Assembly (NCBI GenBank): GCA_900765465.1
Contig: CAAFRM010000117.1
Span: 1 to 43,402, forward strand
DNA from: an uncultured Prevotella sp.
GTDB lineage: Bacteria > Bacteroidota > Bacteroidia > Bacteroidales > Bacteroidaceae
Reading direction: 5' to 3'
DNA: 43,402 bases
A model generated the notes under the pieces. It ran no database searches. It was not told where the DNA came from and saw only the letters and a program-made list of their open reading frames with translations. The first letter of the stretch is position 1; every line of letters begins with the position of its first letter. Positions 1 through 7,539 of this stretch are shown in pieces. Both the position numbers and the translations under genes were made by a program.

Positions 1-429
1 CGCAACGAGGTGAAGTGGGAGACTTATACCAAGAAGATTCAGATTGAGGCTCGTGTGATGGGCGACCTGACCATGAACCACATCATCCCTGTGGCTACCC
101 ACTATCAGAGCCGCTTGGCGAAGAACGTAGAGGGCATGATTCACATCTTTGGTGGCGAGGAAGGCAAGAAGTTGACAGCCCGCAACGTGAAGATTATCCG
201 TGAGATTGCCGAGCGCACCGAGTCGATAGAGCGTGGTGTTGAGGCATTGGTGGATGCCCGCAAGGTAGCCAATAAGATAGAGAGCGAGCGAGAGAAGGCA
301 GTAGCATATCATGACACGGTAGCTCCGAAGATGGAGGAAATCCGTTATCAGATAGACAAGCTCGAGCTTCTCGTAGCCGATGAACTTTGGACCTTGCCAA
401 AGTATCGTGAGCTGCTGTTCATCAGATAA
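1..429 (+). CDS. glnN: Glutamine synthetase type III, C-terminal part (5' end outside window)
   Basis: This is the last 142 codons of a gene that starts before the window; the reading frame is open from base 1. The residues (HIIPVATHYQSRL, MIHIFGGEEGKKLTARNVKI, then a helical tail ending WTLPKYRELLFIR) are those of the C-terminal region of GSIII, the large (about 730-residue) dodecameric glutamine synthetase typical of Bacteroidota. It makes glutamine from glutamate and ammonia using ATP in the cytoplasm. The catalytic part is not in the window, so activity cannot be judged. The apparent GTG start at base 10 is internal and should not be used. A strong hairpin follows directly. Family assignment is from recognised sequence; the gene symbol follows usage for Bacteroides GSIII. 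Confidence 0.88.
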   Translation, partial: RNEVKWETYTKKIQIEARVMGDLTMNHIIPVATHYQSRLAKNVEGMIHIFGGEEGKKLTARNVKIIREIAERTESIERGVEALVDARKVANKIESEREKAVAYHDTVAPKMEEIRYQIDKLELLVADELWTLPKYRELLFIR

Positions 430-451
430 TATTTCCTGGATTAGGAATTGA

Positions 452-504
452 GATAATAAAAAAAGAGTGCATTGTTTGTTACAGTGCACTCTTTTTTTAT
501 TATC
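452..504. terminator. Bidirectional intrinsic terminator between convergent genes
   Basis: A perfect 20-bp inverted repeat (452-471 with 485-504) has a 13-nt loop. The arms contain an A7 run and a T7 run, so each strand gives a GAGTGCA-type stem followed by U residues. It lies between the glutamine synthetase (plus) and the Omp28-like gene (minus), and can end both transcripts. Confidence 0.85.
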
Positions 505-547
505 TTTGTCATTTTATGACTTCATATTGCTTTAATATGATTTCATA

Positions 548-2611
548 TTACTTCACAACAACCTTGATGGTCTGGCCATTTGAAAGCTTCACGAGGTTGA
601 TACCCTTTGTTGGAGCATTCAACTTCTGACCATCGATGGTGTAGCGACCCACCTCTTTCACGTCATTCCAGTTGATAATGTTAGAAATGCCGGTAAGGTC
701 ACTGTCGCCAACTGCTACCATGTTGGTGTTATCTACCCACAAATCGTTCATGGCAGATGCAAGAGCGGTCTTGCCATCCTTCTCTGTCTCTTTCATAGGA
801 CGGCTTACGAACGCAATGATATGCATGTTCTGGCTCTTCCAAGCATCATCAAGCTCTACCTCATAGTCGTTCTCGTAACTGTTGCCGTTGGTCTGGAGAG
901 CATCACCGAGTGTGCCGGTCACAATCTTGCGCAATACATGGTTGTGGGTGGTAGGCTTTGCCATGGTACCACCGGTGTTCTGCTTGCCTTTTACCTTATC
1001 CTCGGTGAGGTAGATGGTGAGGCGTGCATCGTCTCCAATCAGCTGCTGGTATTGGTTGATGAGCTTACCCATTACCTTGATGCTCAACTTGCCTGTTGCG
1101 TCATCAAGCTTAGAATCGATACCTACGGTAGAGAATGATGGATAATATGCTGCAGACTCGTTGATGATTGTATTGAGCATGCTAACAACATTGTCCTGGT
1201 CGCTTGCTTTCTGAGCAGCCATGTTCACTGTCAATGCCTTGTCGTAATTGATCACGTCATTGTCGTAGAAGTATCTGTTAAAGGCACCGGAACCATCTGA
1301 TGGAGTAGAGTAGTTGGCCAACTTGTTAGCCTCTGGCACAGTGAATACATCTGATAATGTTTCTACAGATCCATCTTCGTTTACTTGCTGACGTTCTCCG
1401 TGGATAGAAACGATGGCAAGGTCGTCGTCTTCACGAGCCTTGGCTGTCTTGGTGAGTACCTGGTCTGCAAAGTAGGTGTATTTTGACATTTGGCATGCAT
1501 AGAACTCTACAAGGTTCTTGGTACGGTCGAAATTCTCCTTATAGACCTTGAAGTTGGTTGTCAATGTATCATTTTTCAATTCACCCTCTGGAGCCTTACC
1601 CTCAATTTCTACTGGGTAGATGGTAACCTTGTGGTCACCGGTGGTCCAGGCATCATCTACTTTAAGACGTACAGGGATGTTTGTATAATCTGCGTCAGTG
1701 ATTTCCTTGTACTGATCAGCAGCTACGTTGTCCTTGCTATAGGTGAAAGAGCCGATTCGCTTGCCGTCCATTTCCAGGGCGAACTTGGCATTTGTAATGT
1801 TGTCGCGACCTTCATTGTGGCATGTGAACGCCAATACCTGCTTATCGCCCTTCTTTGCAAATGGAACCGCAGCAATCTTGTCCATTACCAAATCGTGGAG
1901 AATGAAAGTACCATCCTCTTTTTCGATGATAAGCTGAATCATCAGGTTAGAACCATCGTATCCGGCAGAGATAGGCTCCCACTGCCATTTGGTTTCATCG
2001 CGGCCATCTTCATAGATGTCACCAAAGGCGAGGAATCCATAAGGACCTACGTATGTACCAGAAGAGCCAATTGGCTTTTCTGACTCAACCTGCTCTGGTG
2101 TGTAATTGTAAAATGGCAACAACGCATAGAAATCCTTGGTATCGATGGTATATGGTTCATCAAACCAAACGTAGTTCCAATGCAATTGTGTGGTAGCAAT
2201 CTCCTTCTCTGCAATGGCGTTGGTAACATTTCCCTTCTCGTCAATCTTGCAGATGGTAACCTTACTGTTGCCGATAGGTGCTGTCAGGAAGAAGCGGGCA
2301 CCTGCAATCTTGCAGCCCTCATACTTCTTGAAGGCATCATTGTAGAAGATGGTACCCAGAGACAAAGTACCTTTGGCACCCTTCATGCCTGATGGCCATA
2401 CATAGCTCTCGTCGTAGCTATAGTTGATATAGCGCTGGTTTGCTTCCAATTCTCCGGCACGGGTTGCTATCTTCTTGGCTGCCTTCTGTGGAGTGGCAGT
2501 CTCTACCCATGTCTTGGCTGTTGCCTCCTTGTTGATGCGCTTCATGCTCTGAGCGTTGGCAGACATTGCCATCAAGGCAAGTGCTGCTGACATCAAGTAA
2601 ATATTTCTCAT
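548..2611 (-). CDS. Omp28-like secreted protein with T9SS-like tail
   Basis: A 687-residue protein. Residues 1-20 are a signal peptide ending in SANA before Q. The first 240 residues look like beta-sandwich with no family I recognise. Around 365-375 the run NLVEFYACQMS resembles the start of the Omp28 family thioredoxin-like domain, where members usually read vLvEeFTG..C..CP; here a single Cys followed by Ser (CxxS) stands in the expected place, so a redox CxxC is absent. The C-terminus (TGISNI linker, then YTIDGQ..GINLVKLSNGQ..KVVVK) fits a short T9SS sorting tail. It lies 52 nt after the M6 protease gene with no clear promoter between, so the two are probably co-transcribed. Likely role: surface or secreted binding protein; exact function unknown. 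Confidence 0.7.
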   Translation of the reverse strand: MRNIYLMSAALALMAMSANAQSMKRINKEATAKTWVETATPQKAAKKIATRAGELEANQRYINYSYDESYVWPSGMKGAKGTLSLGTIFYNDAFKKYEGCKIAGARFFLTAPIGNSKVTICKIDEKGNVTNAIAEKEIATTQLHWNYVWFDEPYTIDTKDFYALLPFYNYTPEQVESEKPIGSSGTYVGPYGFLAFGDIYEDGRDETKWQWEPISAGYDGSNLMIQLIIEKEDGTFILHDLVMDKIAAVPFAKKGDKQVLAFTCHNEGRDNITNAKFALEMDGKRIGSFTYSKDNVAADQYKEITDADYTNIPVRLKVDDAWTTGDHKVTIYPVEIEGKAPEGELKNDTLTTNFKVYKENFDRTKNLVEFYACQMSKYTYFADQVLTKTAKAREDDDLAIVSIHGERQQVNEDGSVETLSDVFTVPEANKLANYSTPSDGSGAFNRYFYDNDVINYDKALTVNMAAQKASDQDNVVSMLNTIINESAAYYPSFSTVGIDSKLDDATGKLSIKVMGKLINQYQQLIGDDARLTIYLTEDKVKGKQNTGGTMAKPTTHNHVLRKIVTGTLGDALQTNGNSYENDYEVELDDAWKSQNMHIIAFVSRPMKETEKDGKTALASAMNDLWVDNTNMVAVGDSDLTGISNIINWNDVKEVGRYTIDGQKLNAPTKGINLVKLSNGQTIKVVVK

Positions 2612-2663
2612 TGTCTTGTTCTATTTATATTTTTATATTTATGATTCTAAAGGATATATCTGT

Positions 2664-4784
2664 TTACTTTTTATATATCTTTTTTACTGTACCATCTGTG
2701 AACTTCACGATGTTGAGTCCTGAGAATGGTACGTCAGACTGAACGCCCTGGGCATTGTAATATGCCTTAACCTCCTTGTTGCCCAACTCGATGTTGCTGA
2801 TGCCGGAAGTTGCGCCTTCTGATACGTATACTTCATCGATGAAGAATGCATCTGATGCGAAGGTAATCTTCACTCTGCCGTTGGCTGTAATCTTGGTTGT
2901 ACATTCTGTCCACTGGTTTGGCATCAGGTTGAATGTGCCGTTTTCTACAGTTCCGTTGCTCACGGTTACGGTCATAGTCTTGTTTGACTCAGCGTAAGGA
3001 GCTGCCTTGAATGTAAGAGTTACATCGCCGTTGATCTTGATCTCAGGAGAGGTGAAGGTGATGTTGGTGGCATTTCGTTTACCTACACGGGCACACTGGA
3101 AACCTCCCTTGAAGGTCTGTACATTAGATGTCCAGCCGTTCTTGTCTGATGCGAATGCACCATTGGCAAACTGGTTAGGGTTGCCGCTTGTATAGAAGCC
3201 CTTACCGTCGTTACCACCTGTACCCAGACACTTGTCAAATGTTTCCTGGAAGATATAATTCTCTTCTGATGCAGTCTTGTTCAGGTTCTGGAAAGTGAAA
3301 GATGCCGTACCGTCTGCAGCGATAGCCATATCTGAAAGGATGATGTTCATCAACTTGGTGCCATCGGTGTTCAGATTGTAAGATGTGCAGGCAGGAGTGG
3401 TATTGTTTGCCAGGCGGTTCTTGTTGCCGTAAGGCCATGCATCATACTCCTCTGTCTTTTCGCTCTTCACGTTGTCGGCAGGAACGAAGGTCATACGCTC
3501 ATGGTCGTTGACACCAGCCATCATGGAGTTTGGAATGTTGTAATTCCATGCCTTCAGGTTGTAGTCGATGTGGTTGATCATGATACCTGAACCAGCCAGG
3601 GCTGCATCCCAACCCTTCTTCTGACGGTTCTCTATCAGATAGTACTCATCGGCATGGTTTGGATTTCTGAAGATGTAGGCATCACCGCCATCAGCCAGAG
3701 GCTTGATTCCTGATACTGATGTGTTCTCCTTCAGTTCGATTGGAGAAATCCAGCCGGCGGCATACTTCTCGTAGGCGGTGTAGCCGGCAGGAGTAAAGCC
3801 GTTGTCATTGTAGTTACCCTGGCACATCAAGTCCCAGGTACCCATACCATACAGGCCGGTATAGTTCACATCGTATGCATCCGGATAGCCCAGGCAGTGA
3901 GAGAACTCGTGGCAGATGGTACCGATGCCATCCACTTCGTTAGATACAGAAAGCTCGTTGGAGCAGGCATAATCCACTACGTTCTTCTTGCCGCAGGCAA
4001 CAGGAGAAACCATTCTACCCTTGTGTGGCCAGATGGTGTCATCGCCACCGCCTGTAGCTTCGCCACGACCGGCATAGACTACGAATACCATCTCTACCTG
4101 TCCGTCGCCGTCCCAATCGTATGGGGCGAAGTCGATACCTTCAGCCACGGCGTTGCCCAGACAGCCTGAAATCATCGCCTGAACGTTCACGTCCTGTGCA
4201 TCGCCATCGTTCTTGCCATAGTAAGCAGATTCACCAAGGGTGTAAGGACCCACAACGTCGAAATCCATCTCAAACTTGCCGTTGCTCTGCGCCTTGAAGT
4301 AATCAGCCACGCTACCCTTGAACTTACCCTCGCTGAAACCTGGCTCGTTGGCCACGCGGTTGTAGAAAGCCTTAGGGTCATCCATAGTGAACTTCTTGTC
4401 GGAGAACTGAGCCAGCAGGATGAGACACTTCTTCTTGCCGGTGTAAGAAACACCTCTTGTGATGCTGGTGCTGCCATTAGCGTTACCGGAAAGGAGGTTC
4501 TTCTTGATGATGTTCTCAGGACAAGCCTGCTGGCGCATCACTCTGCTGCGCTCCTGAAGCTGGGCCATGTTGGCTGGCTTCAAGCCATCTGAGGTGTCGT
4601 AAGAATAGCGGTTGCCTGCCTTGTCTTCCCAAAAGTGCAGGAACTCATCGCCACACAACTGAACTTGGACTGCCTGTCCGTTCTTGAGTGTAAAGGTCTT
4701 CCAAATGCCTCGTTTGGCTGGTACTGCATGGATAGCAGAAACCGCCAGCAACATAGACATGAGGACTAACAGTTTTTTCTTCAT
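2664..4784 (-). CDS. M6 family secreted metalloprotease (paralog 1)
   Basis: A 706-residue protein with signal peptide 1-21 and an N-terminal prodomain-like segment (about 22-100). The M6 (immune inhibitor A-like) catalytic domain covers about 115-430: HEFSHCLGYPD has its first His at residue 292, and YGMGTWDLMCQG is the expected Met-turn region. A jelly-roll (choice-of-anchor-like) domain covers about 520-660, and a SGISNI linker plus short T9SS-like tail end the protein. Family knowledge: HExxH zinc endopeptidases of secreted type. The start was chosen at 4784 (MKKKLLVLMS), not at the in-frame ATG at 4835, because the upstream ATG overlaps a -7 promoter box and only the shorter form begins with a signal peptide. 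It is first gene of a pair with the Omp28-like gene and follows a terminator, so it is transcribed separately from the SusCD operon. Confidence 0.88.
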   Translation of the reverse strand: MKKKLLVLMSMLLAVSAIHAVPAKRGIWKTFTLKNGQAVQVQLCGDEFLHFWEDKAGNRYSYDTSDGLKPANMAQLQERSRVMRQQACPENIIKKNLLSGNANGSTSITRGVSYTGKKKCLILLAQFSDKKFTMDDPKAFYNRVANEPGFSEGKFKGSVADYFKAQSNGKFEMDFDVVGPYTLGESAYYGKNDGDAQDVNVQAMISGCLGNAVAEGIDFAPYDWDGDGQVEMVFVVYAGRGEATGGGDDTIWPHKGRMVSPVACGKKNVVDYACSNELSVSNEVDGIGTICHEFSHCLGYPDAYDVNYTGLYGMGTWDLMCQGNYNDNGFTPAGYTAYEKYAAGWISPIELKENTSVSGIKPLADGGDAYIFRNPNHADEYYLIENRQKKGWDAALAGSGIMINHIDYNLKAWNYNIPNSMMAGVNDHERMTFVPADNVKSEKTEEYDAWPYGNKNRLANNTTPACTSYNLNTDGTKLMNIILSDMAIAADGTASFTFQNLNKTASEENYIFQETFDKCLGTGGNDGKGFYTSGNPNQFANGAFASDKNGWTSNVQTFKGGFQCARVGKRNATNITFTSPEIKINGDVTLTFKAAPYAESNKTMTVTVSNGTVENGTFNLMPNQWTECTTKITANGRVKITFASDAFFIDEVYVSEGATSGISNIELGNKEVKAYYNAQGVQSDVPFSGLNIVKFTDGTVKKIYKK

Positions 4785-4832
4785 AAAACGTTTTATTAAA
4801 GTTGTCTTATAACTAATTTCTTTATCCGTTGA

Positions 4833-4887
4833 CAAAGTTAAGCATAAAAATTGAGATTCAGCAGATTAGCTTACATTTTTTAAGCTA
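4833..4887 (-). promoter_or_regulatory. Promoter of M6 protease operon with upstream dyad
   Basis: Minus-strand TAACTTTG at 4840-4833 matches the Bacteroidetes -7 consensus TAnnTTTG. No TTTG -33 box is visible at the right spacing. Instead a perfect 7-bp inverted repeat TAGCTTA-N7-TAAGCTA lies at 4867-4887, centred 37 nt upstream of the first base of the -7 box. This suggests an activator-dependent promoter (inference). Confidence 0.55.
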
Positions 4888-4956
4888 CATTTGCTTTTCA
4901 AAATGTTCTTTTCCCCTCATCCTTTCAATTTGTAAGTTCGGAGGGATGAAATCTGC

Positions 4957-4998
4957 AAAAAAAGAGAGATAACCCAATGCTTCCATGTGTTATCTCTC
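4957..4998 (-). terminator. Intrinsic terminator after SusC-SusD-lipoprotein operon
   Basis: A 10-bp stem (4964-4973 with 4989-4998, GAGAGATAAC type) has a 15-nt loop and is followed on the minus strand by seven T (4963-4957). It lies 31 nt after the lipoprotein stop and before the M6 promoter. Confidence 0.8.
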
Positions 4999-5028
4999 TC
5001 TTTAATATATCAACTTAATGCTTTCACT

Positions 5029-5937
5029 TTATTTCACCTTTGTGAGCTTGATCTTCGTTACGCTGAAGAACTCATAGCCGGTAAAGGTTCCACCAGGGGT
5101 ATAGATACCACCGAACAATACCTGGTCTTGGTCGAAGACAATCTCCTTGCAGTCCTCGCTCCATGTACCCTTGATAGGGGTTGAGGTGAGTTGACCATTT
5201 GACAGGTTGTGCAGCATGATGTTACCCATGAAGCCCAGATCCTTGGTGAAGTCGTAACCCTCGATGAAGTTATACTTGCCCAGGTTGTCGAATGCCACAT
5301 AGCCCTGCTTGGTATCTTCGTCATAGTGGAATGACAGACGTGCAGAAGAAGAGCTTACAGCCATACCTGTGAGATACAGAGTATTGTTGTAGTCGCCATC
5401 CTCTTCGTCGCTAGCACCGATGATCTTCACTACACTCTCCATTGGTGCACCCTGGCGGCTTACACCTGTGAGCTTCCACTTACCCTGAAGCTTCTCGTAA
5501 ATCTGAGAGTCATTATCTTTCAGTGAAACCTGGGTTGTTGCATTGCCAATCTTGGCACCCTTGGCTTCAACGATGGTAATCTCGAAGGTGCGGTCGGCGT
5601 TGATTTCATCATTATCTACAGGCTCTACCTCTACATAGCCGATGCTGTCTGAAATGCTGATGGTCTTGTCTGTAATATAATAATGTACGTCTTCCTTGGC
5701 AGGGTTGCTGCCCACTTCCTTCACTGCGAGGGTAACATACACATTACCGTTGGTCTTGCCCTTTACCTCGATAGGCACATTGGTCAAGCCCATATTCTCC
5801 TTGATGACCATGGTAGGATTCTTCATGCTTACTGTTACGTCAGCAGCCGAGTTCCAAGAGTCATCGTCGCTAGAGCAGGCACCGAAGAAGGTGACCACAG
5901 CCAGCAACATTAATAATTTGATGTATTTCATATTCAA
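5029..5937 (-). CDS. Surface lipoprotein of SusCD operon, Calx-beta-like plus C-terminal beta domain
   Basis: A 302-residue lipoprotein with lipobox FFGAC (Cys21) followed by SSDDD, an acidic start common for surface-exposed Bacteroidota lipoproteins. Residues about 30-145 look like a Calx-beta/DUF4843-like Ig fold (TDKTISI..SIGYVEVEPVDND and NADRTFEITI). Residues about 148-302 begin YEKLQGKWKLTGV and look like a lipocalin-like or similar beta-barrel domain. It is the third gene of the operon, 31 nt after SusD, a position normally held by accessory substrate-binding surface proteins. It could equally be an adhesin; the ligand is unknown. Start may be Met1 or Met3. Confidence 0.72.
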   Translation of the reverse strand: MNMKYIKLLMLLAVVTFFGACSSDDDSWNSAADVTVSMKNPTMVIKENMGLTNVPIEVKGKTNGNVYVTLAVKEVGSNPAKEDVHYYITDKTISISDSIGYVEVEPVDNDEINADRTFEITIVEAKGAKIGNATTQVSLKDNDSQIYEKLQGKWKLTGVSRQGAPMESVVKIIGASDEEDGDYNNTLYLTGMAVSSSSARLSFHYDEDTKQGYVAFDNLGKYNFIEGYDFTKDLGFMGNIMLHNLSNGQLTSTPIKGTWSEDCKEIVFDQDQVLFGGIYTPGGTFTGYEFFSVTKIKLTKVK

Positions 5938-5968
5938 ATGAATTCTTGTTGATTACTACATTATTATA

Positions 5969-7513
5969 TTAATAGCCTGGGTTCTGCTGACCAGCCAAGT
6001 GAGGGTTGGCATCCATCTCTGCCTTAGGGATAGGCCAGGTGAGGCGGTAGTCGTTTGCAGTATATTTCAATGCTCTGCCCTGCTTCACGATGATGTCGTT
6101 CAGATTCTCGTTTTCGTCGTGGTTAGGCTCGCGCTGGAAGCCCTCGCCGTAACGGCGGATGTCGCTCATGCGCATACCCTCGCCGATGAACTCACGCTCA
6201 CGCTCTTCTTTTATTTCCTTGAGGAGAGTCTTCTGCTCAGAATAGTTCTCTGTTACATAATCCACGATGCGGTTGCTGCGCAGAATGTTGAGATACTTGT
6301 TTGCTTCTTCCTTGTGGTCCTGGCGAGCTTCTGCCTCGGCTACGATGAGATACATCTCTGAGAGGCGGAATGGCTTGCTCATGTTCATGAGGTTGTTGTT
6401 GCTGCCTGTGCGGAGGTCTGAGTTTCCTGGGAACTTGTTGAAAGCTATCGCCTCGTAGCTGTTACCCTCTACCTGCAGGTTGTCATACTGCTTCAGGAAT
6501 ACATCGGCACGAACATCACCCTCGAACTTCTCCCAAAAGAGGTTTAAGACGGCAGCTGTTGGAATGTAGTCTGCCTTGGTCTCCGACTCACTTACGTAGT
6601 ATGCGCCGTTAGAGCTGCCCAACTCCTGTGCAGTCATCAGAGGGCGGAAGATGATTTCTGTACCCTCGTCCTTGGTCCAGAGCTTGGCATAGTCGTCGAT
6701 GGTGGTCAGTCTGTACTTGCCGCTGTTGATGACAGCCTTTGCATATTTAGCCGCATTAGCCCAGTCGCCCTTAACCAAGGCAACGCGAGCCTGGAGAGCC
6801 TGTACGGTCTGTGAATGGATATAAGCCAGAGGCTGAGCCTCTTCCTTGGCAACCTTTACACCCGATTTCTCGTATGCTACCAAACCATCGTATGCCTTCT
6901 GCATATCTTCCTCAATCAGAGCGAAGGTCTCTGTCAGGGTAGAACGGCTAGGGTAGTCGTTGAGATTACCTGTTGGCTTATAGACTGTGGTCAAAGGCAG
7001 ACCGCTTGCTGCCTTGGTTGGATCACACTGTGTATATGACTGGCAGAAATGGTCTGCCAACCAGAAATACATGTAGGCACGAACGAAGTGTGCTTCGGCA
7101 TCATAGTGAGCGAAGGCAATCTTGTCCTTATCGCTGAAGGCATCGCTTGCCTGCATGTTGGCTGCACGCTCCATGATGGCATTGGCTGTGGCAATCATGG
7201 AATAGCTGCCGCCCCACATGTTGGAAACGTCACCGTCGGTGATGGTAATCAAACCGTTTGAGAACTGACCGAGACGGTTACCGTTGCTGATCAGTCCGTG
7301 GAACTCGTCCATCTGTACATCTGACAGGTAAAGCCAAGAGCCAGATGTCACCACACGCAGGTTGGTGTACATTGCGTTGCGGAATTGGCGAAGGTCCTGC
7401 TCCTTCTCGATGGCTGTTTTGTCATCCAGCGAACCGTATGGAGCCTTGTCCATGCTGCAGGATGTGAACGCCATCGCGCACAGAAGCATCAATGAAAAAT
7501 ATATTTTCTTCAT
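5969..7513 (-). CDS. RagB/SusD family nutrient-uptake outer membrane lipoprotein
   Basis: A 514-residue lipoprotein: lipobox FTSC with Cys19, then SMDKAPYGSLDDKTAI. The body shows TPR-like helical segments, and the end RLTWPIPKAEMDANPHLAGQQNPGY is the classic SusD C-terminus. In the family, SusD forms the lid of the SusC barrel at the cell surface and captures glycans or peptides. It lies 26 nt downstream of its SusC partner. The substrate cannot be read from sequence; nearby proteases favour peptides (inference). Confidence 0.95.
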   Translation of the reverse strand: MKKIYFSLMLLCAMAFTSCSMDKAPYGSLDDKTAIEKEQDLRQFRNAMYTNLRVVTSGSWLYLSDVQMDEFHGLISNGNRLGQFSNGLITITDGDVSNMWGGSYSMIATANAIMERAANMQASDAFSDKDKIAFAHYDAEAHFVRAYMYFWLADHFCQSYTQCDPTKAASGLPLTTVYKPTGNLNDYPSRSTLTETFALIEEDMQKAYDGLVAYEKSGVKVAKEEAQPLAYIHSQTVQALQARVALVKGDWANAAKYAKAVINSGKYRLTTIDDYAKLWTKDEGTEIIFRPLMTAQELGSSNGAYYVSESETKADYIPTAAVLNLFWEKFEGDVRADVFLKQYDNLQVEGNSYEAIAFNKFPGNSDLRTGSNNNLMNMSKPFRLSEMYLIVAEAEARQDHKEEANKYLNILRSNRIVDYVTENYSEQKTLLKEIKEEREREFIGEGMRMSDIRRYGEGFQREPNHDENENLNDIIVKQGRALKYTANDYRLTWPIPKAEMDANPHLAGQQNPGY

Positions 7514-7539
7514 AATTCTTTTCTAGTAATACTTTTTGT

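Noticed and set aside
4785..4835. Upstream ATG adding 17 residues to the first M6 protease
   Set aside because: It overlaps the -7 promoter box (4833-4840) and would mask the signal peptide.
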